Shown one piece after another: positions 1 to 4,922 of a DNA stretch of 8,183 nucleotides. Position 1 is the first letter of the stretch; each line of letters begins with the position of its first letter. The position numbers and the translations under genes are program-made. The stretch is from positions 1 to 8,183 of the forward strand of contig USIK01000034.1 in assembly GCA_900554775.1 (NCBI GenBank). Reading direction: 5' to 3'. Source of the stretch: an uncultured Oscillospiraceae bacterium. Lineage in GTDB: Bacteria > Bacillota > Clostridia > Oscillospirales > Acutalibacteraceae. The notes under the pieces are model-generated. The model did no database searches. It had not been told where the DNA came from and saw nothing but the letters and a program-made list of their open reading frames with translations.

Positions 1-869
1 AGGCTCACGGCATCATGAAGGCAGCTAAAAATATCCATAACCTCCTTGGGAGGATTTTTTTCGCCTCTTTTTAAAACGTATCCCATTCTTTGCAAATCGC
101 TTGAATACGCTTTGCCGTTTTTAAGGTGAATCTTCACGCCGAAATCCATATAAACAGTGTAGCCAGGCTTTAAAACTTCGCTGCTTGAAGCGGTATGCCC
201 GCCTATTGCGATATTTGGCCCAACGAGAACAATCGGGCAGAGCTCTTTTTCCCACGAAAATTCTTCGGCCACTATTCCGTGCTGTTTGAAGTAATTCGGT
301 TTAAACCTAAAAATTTCATGAACCAAATTCACGATTCCTTTTTCAGTCATGCCGGGTTTGATGCGGTTAAAGGCCGTTTTCAAAATTTCGTTTCCTCTTT
401 GAGCGGCAATTTTAAGGTAAAAAATGTCTTCCTCGCTTTTGGTGTCAAGAAGATAGTAAATAAATTCATCGCTTGAAATAAACCTAGGAGCGGTGCGACC
501 GCTTAGTTTATAAAAAGCTAGAATATTATCAGTTAAAAACCTGTATGTTCCATAGCCGAGAACGTCTGTCTGGCTATCCATTTTGTCGGAATAATTAAGA
601 TAAATATTCTGCGGGAAATTAAGCTCTGCAAGGGTGTTTTTCATGTTTTCGAGAAGTGAATTTTCGCCTTCATACATCAAAACTTTACCGCTAAAATCTT
701 TTAAGTTCTCGTGTTCTAAGCTGTGAGCGATTAAAACTTTTTCGCGGTTGCTTAAAATGCAAAGAGCAGGTACAATTGTTTTGTCAGTAATAAATTTAGT
801 GAAAAATGGGTCGCAGTTTTCGGAATTATACATAATCCACGCTGAGTTTTCAGGTACTAGATTTTTCAT
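1..869 (-). CDS. M24 family metallopeptidase (Xaa-Pro aminopeptidase-like), 3' part outside window
   Basis: Reading the minus strand from an ATG at 869 gives 289 uninterrupted codons to the left edge, so the C-terminal part is missing. The layout fits aminopeptidase P-type M24 enzymes, which release N-terminal residues before proline in the cytoplasm: a creatinase-like N-terminal domain (about residues 1-140), then a pita-bread catalytic domain. In the catalytic part I see GGHTASSS, the expected position of the substrate-side His, followed by VYMDFGVK and SSDLQR, whose two aspartates match the first two metal ligands. The remaining ligands (His, Glu, Glu) would lie beyond the window. The start is supported by GGGAGAG about 9 nt upstream. 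It is divergent from the ThiT-like gene, with 18 bp between start codons. Family assignment is confident; exact substrate is not, because M24 also includes prolidases and non-peptidase homologues. Confidence 0.85.
   Translation of the reverse strand, partial: MKNLVPENSAWIMYNSENCDPFFTKFITDKTIVPALCILSNREKVLIAHSLEHENLKDFSGKVLMYEGENSLLENMKNTLAELNFPQNIYLNYSDKMDSQTDVLGYGTYRFLTDNILAFYKLSGRTAPRFISSDEFIYYLLDTKSEEDIFYLKIAAQRGNEILKTAFNRIKPGMTEKGIVNLVHEIFRFKPNYFKQHGIVAEEFSWEKELCPIVLVGPNIAIGGHTASSSEVLKPGYTVYMDFGVKIHLKNGKAYSSDLQRMGYVLKRGEKNPPKEVMDIFSCLHDAVS
748..776 (+). promoter_or_regulatory. Weak candidate promoter for the ThiT-like gene
   Basis: TTGCTT (748-753) and TACAAT (771-776) are 17 bp apart on the plus strand, inside the M24 peptidase coding region and about 110 nt before the ThiT-like start. 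The -10 matches five of six bases and the -35 three. It is the best-spaced pair I found upstream, but it could be chance. Confidence 0.2.
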
Positions 870-887
870 TGTTAGTTCTCTCCCATA

Positions 888-1445
888 ATGATTTTTGAAA
901 TAGGTGATTTTATAAAAAAACTTCATTTAATGACCAAAAGCGCGCTGATGGTCTGCCTTAGTTTAATTTTAAAGCAAATTAAATTGTTTTCAATGCCTTT
1001 TGGCGGTTCGGTTACTTTTGGTAGCCTTGCTCCGCTGATTATTCTTTCAAATAAATATGGCGTTAAAACCGGCGTTTTTGCTTCATTTGTTTGCTTTGTG
1101 GTTCGTTTTGTTATGTCGTTTAAGGTTCCTCCTGCAAAGAGTTTTTCGGCAATCGTTTTGATAATTTTTCTTGATTATGTTTTGCAGTATTTGCTAGTTG
1201 GCCTTAGCGGTTTTTTCGGCAGGTTTTTTAGCTTTGGCCGCTTTAATAAAATGTATACTGGGGTGGCGGTTTCGTTTATTCTTAAAATTTTGTTCTCGGC
1301 AGTTTCTGGCACGGTTTTTTGGGGCGAATATGCCCCTGGATTTTTAAGCATCCCGCTTTATAGCTTGGCTTATTCCTGCGCTTATTTAATCCCGGAATTT
1401 ATTGTAACGGTTATTGTTATCAAAAAAACAGAAAAATTTATTTGA
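888..1445 (+). CDS. thiT: ThiT/YuaJ-like S component of an ECF vitamin (probably thiamine) transporter
   Basis: A 185-residue, strongly hydrophobic protein with about six predicted membrane segments, the usual size of an ECF-transporter S component. Known ThiT proteins bind thiamine in the membrane and work with a shared EcfA/EcfA'/EcfT energising module; none of those genes is in this window. Family-like stretches are MPFGGSVTFGSLAPLIIL (residues 36-53), FLDYVLQYLLVGLSGFFG (94-111) and FWGEYAPGF (144-152) before YSLAYSCAYLIPE (158-170). In ThiT proteins I know, the last motif usually reads like YSLVYNGSYLLPE; here the Asn is replaced by Ser163. An in-frame stop at 873-875 means translation cannot start earlier than the ATG at 888, yet that ATG has no visible Shine-Dalgarno sequence; ATG at 930 is an alternative. 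I see no TPP riboswitch upstream. Family is fairly sure, thiamine specificity is inferred. Confidence 0.72.
   Translation: MIFEIGDFIKKLHLMTKSALMVCLSLILKQIKLFSMPFGGSVTFGSLAPLIILSNKYGVKTGVFASFVCFVVRFVMSFKVPPAKSFSAIVLIIFLDYVLQYLLVGLSGFFGRFFSFGRFNKMYTGVAVSFILKILFSAVSGTVFWGEYAPGFLSIPLYSLAYSCAYLIPEFIVTVIVIKKTEKFI
909..937 (-). promoter_or_regulatory. Candidate promoter of the M24 peptidase gene
   Basis: On the minus strand, TTGGTC (937-932) and TATAAA (914-909) are separated by 17 bp and lie about 40 nt before the peptidase start codon. The -10 matches five of six consensus bases, the -35 only three. The element sits inside the first codons of the divergent ThiT-like gene, so the two units would overlap if this promoter is real. 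Confidence 0.35.
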
Positions 1446-1506
1446 AACCACTTTTCACTGTTTTCGGTTTTTCATCATAAACTGAAAGGGTAAGGGAGTG
1501 GTATTT

Positions 1507-2085
1507 TTGGCGATAAAAATATTTATAGACCAAGGGCATAATCCCAGAAACGTAAACGCTGGAGCAGAGGGATTCGGGCTTCGTGAGCAAGATATTACTT
1601 ATAACGTGGGAAGATACCTAGCGGACCTACTTAATAAAGATTCTAGGTTCGAAGCGAGGACTTCAAGGAATACTCCTGAAGAAATTTTGGGAACAAACAA
1701 TTCTACGAGCCTTGCAAGAAGGGTTGAGCTTGCTAACTCTTGGCCGGCGAATTATTTTTTAAGTATTCATACAAACGCTAACACTAACCCAAGCGTAAAT
1801 GGCTCGGAGGTTTATGTTTTCCAGGAATATAGCCAGTCATATTTCCTCGGTGAACACATTTTAGAAAGCATCGTAAGAAGGCTCGGAACTAAAAACAACG
1901 GCGTGAGAGTTAGGCCGTCGCTTTATGTTTTGAGGAAAACCACCATGCCGTCGGCTTTAATTGAGCTTGCATATATTACGAACCAAAGTGATGCCGAAAA
2001 ATTAAGAGATAACCAATATCAATTTGCATATGCAATTTACGAGGGGCTTCTTAGCTATTTTGGTTTTGAAAATATTAATTATTGA
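1507..2085 (+). CDS. N-acetylmuramoyl-L-alanine amidase (Amidase_3 / CwlD-like), no signal peptide
   Basis: A 192-residue zinc amidase of the Amidase_3 family, which cuts the bond between MurNAc and L-Ala of the peptidoglycan stem. It is almost entirely the catalytic domain. The expected zinc ligands are His11 (IDQGHN), Glu27 (LREQDI) and His88 (LSIHTNAN), and the catalytic Glu is Glu153 (LIELAYITN), so the active site looks complete. I chose the TTG at 1507 because AAGGGAG (1492-1498) lies 8 nt upstream and translation then begins MAIKIFIDQGHN; an in-frame GTG at 1498, with AAAGGG seven nt upstream, is a weaker alternative that adds three residues. There is no signal peptide, membrane anchor or wall-binding domain, unlike most exported autolysins. 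It follows the ThiT-like gene by about 60 bp without a clear terminator, so the two may be cotranscribed. Confidence 0.88.
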   Translation: MAIKIFIDQGHNPRNVNAGAEGFGLREQDITYNVGRYLADLLNKDSRFEARTSRNTPEEILGTNNSTSLARRVELANSWPANYFLSIHTNANTNPSVNGSEVYVFQEYSQSYFLGEHILESIVRRLGTKNNGVRVRPSLYVLRKTTMPSALIELAYITNQSDAEKLRDNQYQFAYAIYEGLLSYFGFENINY

Positions 2086-2110
2086 CAAACAAATTTCACT
2101 TTGATATAAT
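2082..2110 (+). promoter_or_regulatory. Consensus sigma-A promoter of the tRNA-Arg gene
   Basis: TTGACA (2082-2087) and TATAAT (2105-2110) match consensus exactly with a 17-bp spacer. The -35 box contains the amidase stop codon TGA (2083-2085). Transcription should begin near 2117, about 22 nt before the mature tRNA 5' end. Confidence 0.9.
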
Positions 2111-2138
2111 AGTGCGCAGTGGAGTTAAACTGCGGCTT

Positions 2139-2213
2139 GCCCCTGTAGTTAAATGGATATAACAAACCCCTCCTAAGGGTTAGTTATCAGTTCGATTCTG
2201 GTCAGGGGTACCA
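2139..2213 (+). tRNA. tRNA-Arg, anticodon CCT
   Basis: All cloverleaf arms fold by hand. The acceptor stem is GCCCCTG (2139-2145) with CAGGGGT (2203-2209), ending in one G-U pair. The D arm is GTTA/TAAC, the anticodon arm AACCC/GGGTT, the variable loop is four nt (AGTT), and the T arm is ATCAG/CTGGT around TTCGATT. The anticodon loop CTCCTAA places CCT at 2172-2174, which reads the AGG arginine codon. Discriminator A is followed by an encoded CCA (2211-2213). AGG codons occur in the neighbouring genes. The unit has its own promoter and terminator. Confidence 0.95.
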
Positions 2214-2243
2214 TAATTTTATATGTTTTTTGATAAAACAATT

Positions 2244-2272
2244 CAGCCTAGTAAATACTAGGCTGTTTTTTT
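2244..2272 (+). terminator. Intrinsic terminator after tRNA-Arg
   Basis: CAGCCTAG (2244-2251) pairs perfectly with CTAGGCTG (2258-2265) around a six-nt loop, followed by seven T residues (2266-2272). It ends the tRNA transcript. On the minus strand the same hairpin lies just after the stop codon of the convergent gene at 2279-3250 and is followed by AATTGTTTTAT, so it may also act weakly for that gene. Confidence 0.9.
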
Positions 2273-2278
2273 ATTTTC

Positions 2279-3250
2279 TTATTTTTTTGTTGCTACATTA
2301 TTGAATAATTCTTCTAGATCATAGATTATTTCTTCCTCTTCAGAATAATTGTCGCTTTCTAAGAGTTCATTTTCATTATATACATCTGTAGAATATTCAT
2401 ATGCTAATGTTGCTCCACCTTTAATGCTGGGAAGAAATTTTTCAAATGCATCAGTGTATTTCATTCCGGAATTCAGTATGTCGCGCATTAATGCTCTTTC
2501 ATGTTTTCCTCCGTCGTAAGAACGACAGCGACGTGGTTCGGATATCATCAATATTGCGCATAAAGCTGTAGCAGCCCCTTTTGCATCACCTATCTTTTTA
2601 TTGTAATTATTAACAATTTCGCGCGCATTTTTTATTTTTTCTTTTTCTTCTTTGTCCTTTACCGTGCGTAAATCTTTTTTTATATCCAGGCCGGATGCTC
2701 TTATTTCTTTAACTTGTTCATTTAATTGCAATACTTCTTCACTAAAACACGATTTACTTTCTTCATCTATTACATCAAAAAATTTGCTTTGTTTAAATTT
2801 ATATCCAATAACAGTCTTTTTTCTATAGTTCGTGTTTGCTTTCGTTTGAAGATATTCAAGGATTATGCCAGCAAGTTGCTTTCTACCTTCCTCGGTTAAA
2901 ATTTCGTCAAGCGCTTTTGCTATTTCAACATATTTGTTAATACCAGGTAATGATATAAATATATCTCCTTTTGAAATAATATTAAATTTTACATCTCCGA
3001 AAGGAGTGTTAAAAGTAAGTTCTTTATCCGAACCCGGGCTAGGTAGCTTAAAACATGTACACAATTGTTCAGCTAAATATTTATACTCTATTTTTTCTTC
3101 ATTATTTTTTTCTCTTTTAAAAAACAACTTTAATTTTTGCCTGACTGTACAAGCTTTGGTAAGGGTAAAAATAGCGCTTACCCCGGTATTTAAAAAAATC
3201 ATGTTTGCAACAATAAAAATATTTGCAATTTTTAGTAATTGTTTTTTCAA
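2279..3250 (-). CDS. Exported or membrane-anchored protein of unknown function
   Basis: I do not recognise this 323-residue protein. The N-terminus has a signal-peptide-like pattern: MKKQLLK, a hydrophobic core (about residues 8-20), then GVSA with a possible cleavage near residue 26. If it is not cleaved, this would be an anchor. The rest is polar: a basic stretch (36-48), a short CTC motif (64-66), a likely coiled-coil or helical charged segment (about 172-222, rich in K, E and R), an Ala-rich helix (223-235), a segment with EPRRCRSYDGGKHERA (238-253), and an acidic tail with EEEE (304-307). There are six cysteines in all. The start is TTG at 3250, supported by AGAGGAG seven nt upstream. 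It is a single-gene unit, convergent with tRNA-Arg. The coding sequence looks real from its length, strong promoter and strong ribosome binding site; function is unknown. Confidence 0.8.
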   Translation of the reverse strand: MKKQLLKIANIFIVANMIFLNTGVSAIFTLTKACTVRQKLKLFFKREKNNEEKIEYKYLAEQLCTCFKLPSPGSDKELTFNTPFGDVKFNIISKGDIFISLPGINKYVEIAKALDEILTEEGRKQLAGIILEYLQTKANTNYRKKTVIGYKFKQSKFFDVIDEESKSCFSEEVLQLNEQVKEIRASGLDIKKDLRTVKDKEEKEKIKNAREIVNNYNKKIGDAKGAATALCAILMISEPRRCRSYDGGKHERALMRDILNSGMKYTDAFEKFLPSIKGGATLAYEYSTDVYNENELLESDNYSEEEEIIYDLEELFNNVATKK

Positions 3251-3280
3251 AATTATTCTCCTCTCAAATTAGATTATATA

Positions 3281-3309
3281 ATCATATCAAAATATATACA
3301 ATATGTCAA
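3281..3309 (-). promoter_or_regulatory. Promoter of the unknown exported-protein gene
   Basis: On the minus strand TTGACA (3309-3304) and TATGAT (3286-3281) are separated by 17 bp. The -35 is perfect and the -10 matches five of six bases. The predicted start of transcription is about 25 nt before the TTG start codon, with AGAGGAG in between. Confidence 0.85.
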
Positions 3310-3348
3310 TAAAATATTATTTTAAAGTTATTTTAAAATTGACAAAAA

Positions 3349-3511
3349 TATAATTTCTTAATTTCAGGTATGACTATAAAAAAGAGGTATCTAATATTTA
3401 TCACCGCTAAGTTCGTGTGTGGTTTCTTCTGAAGGTTTAATGTGGCGAAAAGCTTAGTTATTTTCGCGCACAAAAAAGCTGCTGAAATTAATCAGCAGCT
3501 TTATTTTTTTT
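3349..3511 (+). ncRNA. Possible small structured RNA between two minus-strand genes
   Basis: This gene-free stretch holds a perfect -10-like TATAAT (3349-3354) without a good -35, then about 120 nt that fold, then a strong terminator. One hairpin pairs GTG+GCGAAAA (3442-3451) with TTTTCGC+CAC (3461-3471, one bulged G). Its apical loop contains CTTAG (3453-3457), complementary to CTAAG at 3407-3411, which would allow a pseudoknot. A plus-strand transcript from about 3361 to 3509 would therefore be a compact RNA of about 150 nt. I could not match it to a family I know. The promoter is unproven, so this is a hypothesis. Confidence 0.3.
3472..3511. terminator. Bidirectional intrinsic terminator after the HdeD-like gene
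   Basis: AAAGCTGCTGA (3475-3485) pairs perfectly over 11 bp with TCAGCAGCTTT (3492-3502) around a six-nt loop. On the plus strand it is followed by A and eight T residues (3504-3511); on the minus strand by six T residues (complement of 3472-3477). It sits just past the stop codon of the HdeD-like gene, its obvious minus-strand user. The strong plus-strand T-tract has no annotated gene to serve. Confidence 0.9.
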
Positions 3512-3516
3512 AGGTG

Positions 3517-4023
3517 TTACATTCCAACAGTCACTGCAGAAACGCCCATCATCATGAGGCCTGTTCCAGCTGTGAAGGCTATTGTGAATGCGGGGATAAT
3601 CGGGTTTGCAATCATTACGATTCCAAGCAAGCAGTTAATAATTCCAAATGTTAAAACGTATCCCCAAATTGTGTAACTAAGTTTTTTGAGGTAAATTGAT
3701 TTAACGCATTGGCAAATTCCTCTTGCTAAAACCCATGAACCGAAAATGTATGGAAGCATAGCGGTTAAAACTATGTTTACCGGTGAGAACACAGCGAGTA
3801 TGCCGAGAATAATGCTTAAAACTCCCGACATGATAATCCAGAATTTTTCCCATTTAGCTTCGGCATAATCGGCGTAATCGCAAATTTCGGTTATTCCTTG
3901 CGCCAAGATTACTATTCCAATCATGGTTGCAACAGAGTTGAGTGCTATTGCAGGATTGAAAATCAAGTAAACGCCTGAAAAAATCAAGAGTATTCCGCAA
4001 ATTATCCACATTGCTTTTCTCAT
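3517..4023 (-). CDS. HdeD/DUF308 family membrane protein
   Basis: A 168-residue, highly hydrophobic protein with about six predicted membrane helices (roughly residues 5-23, 27-47, 60-80, 84-104, 116-136, 140-165). The repeated pairing of helices, with patterns such as ILLIFSGVYLIFNP, VLSIILGILAVFSPV and IINCLLGIVMIANPI, is typical of the HdeD/DUF308 family, in which a two-helix unit with a G-x-x-x(x)-P feel is repeated. In Escherichia coli HdeD is linked to acid resistance; the role in Clostridia is not established, so no function is assigned. ATG at 4023 is preceded by a perfect AGGAGGT seven nt upstream. It is a single-gene unit with its own promoter and terminator, divergent from maf. Confidence 0.8.
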   Translation of the reverse strand: MRKAMWIICGILLIFSGVYLIFNPAIALNSVATMIGIVILAQGITEICDYADYAEAKWEKFWIIMSGVLSIILGILAVFSPVNIVLTAMLPYIFGSWVLARGICQCVKSIYLKKLSYTIWGYVLTFGIINCLLGIVMIANPIIPAFTIAFTAGTGLMMMGVSAVTVGM

Positions 4024-4054
4024 TTTTTATACCTCCTAAAAATATAGTATGTTT

Positions 4055-4083
4055 ATTATAATATATTGCTTAAAAATAGTCAA
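4055..4083 (-). promoter_or_regulatory. Promoter of the HdeD-like gene
   Basis: On the minus strand TTGACT (4083-4078) and TATAAT (4060-4055) have a 17-bp spacer. The -35 matches five of six bases and the -10 is perfect. It lies about 30 nt before the start codon, just upstream of the AGGAGGT ribosome binding site. I found no equally good pair for the divergent maf gene in the AT-rich stretch 4084-4171. Confidence 0.88.
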
Positions 4084-4184
4084 CTAATATATATTATATC
4101 TAAAAAAATTAAATTTATTGAATTATTGAAATTGATCTAAAAATAAGTAAGATATTAGTAAATCGTTTATTGGAGGAAATTTCA

Positions 4185-4775
4185 GTGAGAATAATTTTGG
4201 CTTCTAATTCAAGAACTCGCAAGAAAATTTTTGATATCCTTGGATTTAAATATGAAATCATAACTAGCAAATGCGAGGAACATAGTGATCAAACGGATTT
4301 TTCGAAATACGTCATGGAACTTTCGAAAATTAAGGCGCATTCAGTTAAAGAGCAGCTTGGCGGCGAAAAAGCTTTGATAATCGCGGCGGATACAATCGCT
4401 TCAATGGGCGATAAAAAATTCGAAAAGCCGAAAAGCAAAGAGGAAGCCTTTGAAAATATGGTGGCTCTCAGCGGCAAGGTTTATGAAGCTTTAACGGGCG
4501 TTACTATCATTGACCTTTACCAAGATAAAGAAATTACTTTTTTCGACAAAACCAAAATTTATTTAAGAAATATTGATGAAAACGACGCGAAATGGTATGT
4601 AGAGAACGACAAACACATACTCGAAAGAGCGGGCTACTCAATGTGCAACGGTCTTGCTTGCGTTTTCGTTGATAAAATAATAGGTGATTATTACACTATT
4701 GCAGGAATGCCCGTAGGTAAACTTTTTGAAAATTTAAAAAATCTCGGTTATGAAATGAAAGATTTAACTAATTAA
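4185..4775 (+). CDS. maf: Maf family nucleoside triphosphate pyrophosphatase
   Basis: A 196-residue Maf protein, cytoplasmic. Maf enzymes hydrolyse nucleoside triphosphates, including modified ones, to the monophosphate and pyrophosphate. Visible family features are the N-terminal ASNSRTRKKIF (residues 6-16), IIAADTI with the conserved Asp69, KPKSKEEAFENMVALSGK (81-98), LTGVTII (103-109), and ERAGYS...GDYYTIAGMPVGKL near the end. Two positions are unusual: SGKVYEALTGV has Tyr where many Maf proteins have His, and the stretch usually reading like AGxYGIQG reads AGYSMCNG here, lacking the Gln. The start is GTG at 4185, seven nt after GGAGGA (4172-4177); an in-frame TTG at 4170 lies upstream of that ribosome binding site and is unlikely. 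It is divergent from the HdeD-like gene and ends at its own terminator. Family is sure; substrate is not. Confidence 0.9.
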   Translation: MRIILASNSRTRKKIFDILGFKYEIITSKCEEHSDQTDFSKYVMELSKIKAHSVKEQLGGEKALIIAADTIASMGDKKFEKPKSKEEAFENMVALSGKVYEALTGVTIIDLYQDKEITFFDKTKIYLRNIDENDAKWYVENDKHILERAGYSMCNGLACVFVDKIIGDYYTIAGMPVGKLFENLKNLGYEMKDLTN

Positions 4776-4785
4776 AAAAGTTATT

Positions 4786-4810
4786 TAGCGGTTATTGCCG
4801 CTATTTTTTT
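4786..4810 (+). terminator. Intrinsic terminator after maf
   Basis: TAGCGG (4786-4791) pairs with CCGCTA (4798-4803) around a six-nt loop and is followed by seven T residues. It lies 10 nt past the maf stop codon. Confidence 0.85.
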
Positions 4811-4852
4811 GTGGCTAAAGTTATAAAATGTTTATTTTTTGTTATATATTGC

Positions 4853-4890
4853 ATAATACATTTGACAAATAATATGATTTTATGTATTAT
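4853..4890 (+). promoter_or_regulatory. Promoter with flanking 9-bp inverted repeat (putative operator) of the camelysin-like gene
   Basis: TTGACA (4862-4867) and TATTAT (4885-4890) form a promoter with a 17-bp spacer. A perfect inverted repeat brackets it: ATAATACAT (4853-4861) ends right before the -35, and ATGTATTAT (4882-4890) covers the -10. The half-site centres are 29 bp apart, close to three helical turns. This arrangement suits a dimeric or looping regulator that would block the promoter, but no regulator gene is next to it. Confidence 0.7.
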
Positions 4891-4922
4891 AGGTATGAAA
4901 AATAAATCAAGGAGGACTTTAT

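Noticed and set aside
195..476. Open frame of 93 codons on the plus strand
   Set aside because: It lies wholly inside the well-supported minus-strand M24 peptidase and has no recognisable protein features.
780..887. Possible TPP riboswitch before the ThiT-like gene (CTGAG near 842)
   Set aside because: The stretch encodes the N-terminus of the M24 peptidase on the other strand, and the conserved TPP core (CTGAGA with the GGATAAT-type motif) is not present.
1446..1506. Terminator between the ThiT-like gene and the amidase
   Set aside because: CTTTTCA and TGAAAGG can pair imperfectly, but no T-tract follows the arm, which instead leads into the amidase ribosome binding site.
2139..2213. tRNA-Arg as an attachment site of a mobile element
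   Set aside because: I see no second copy of the tRNA 3' end and no integrase in the window.
2865..3272. Plus-strand open frame of 135 codons
   Set aside because: It is antisense to the unknown exported protein, which has a strong promoter and ribosome binding site in its favour.
3440..3457. Five-codon leader peptide (MWRKA) after GAAGG in the structured intergenic stretch
   Set aside because: It is short enough to occur by chance and leads into no plus-strand gene, so an attenuator reading is not supported.
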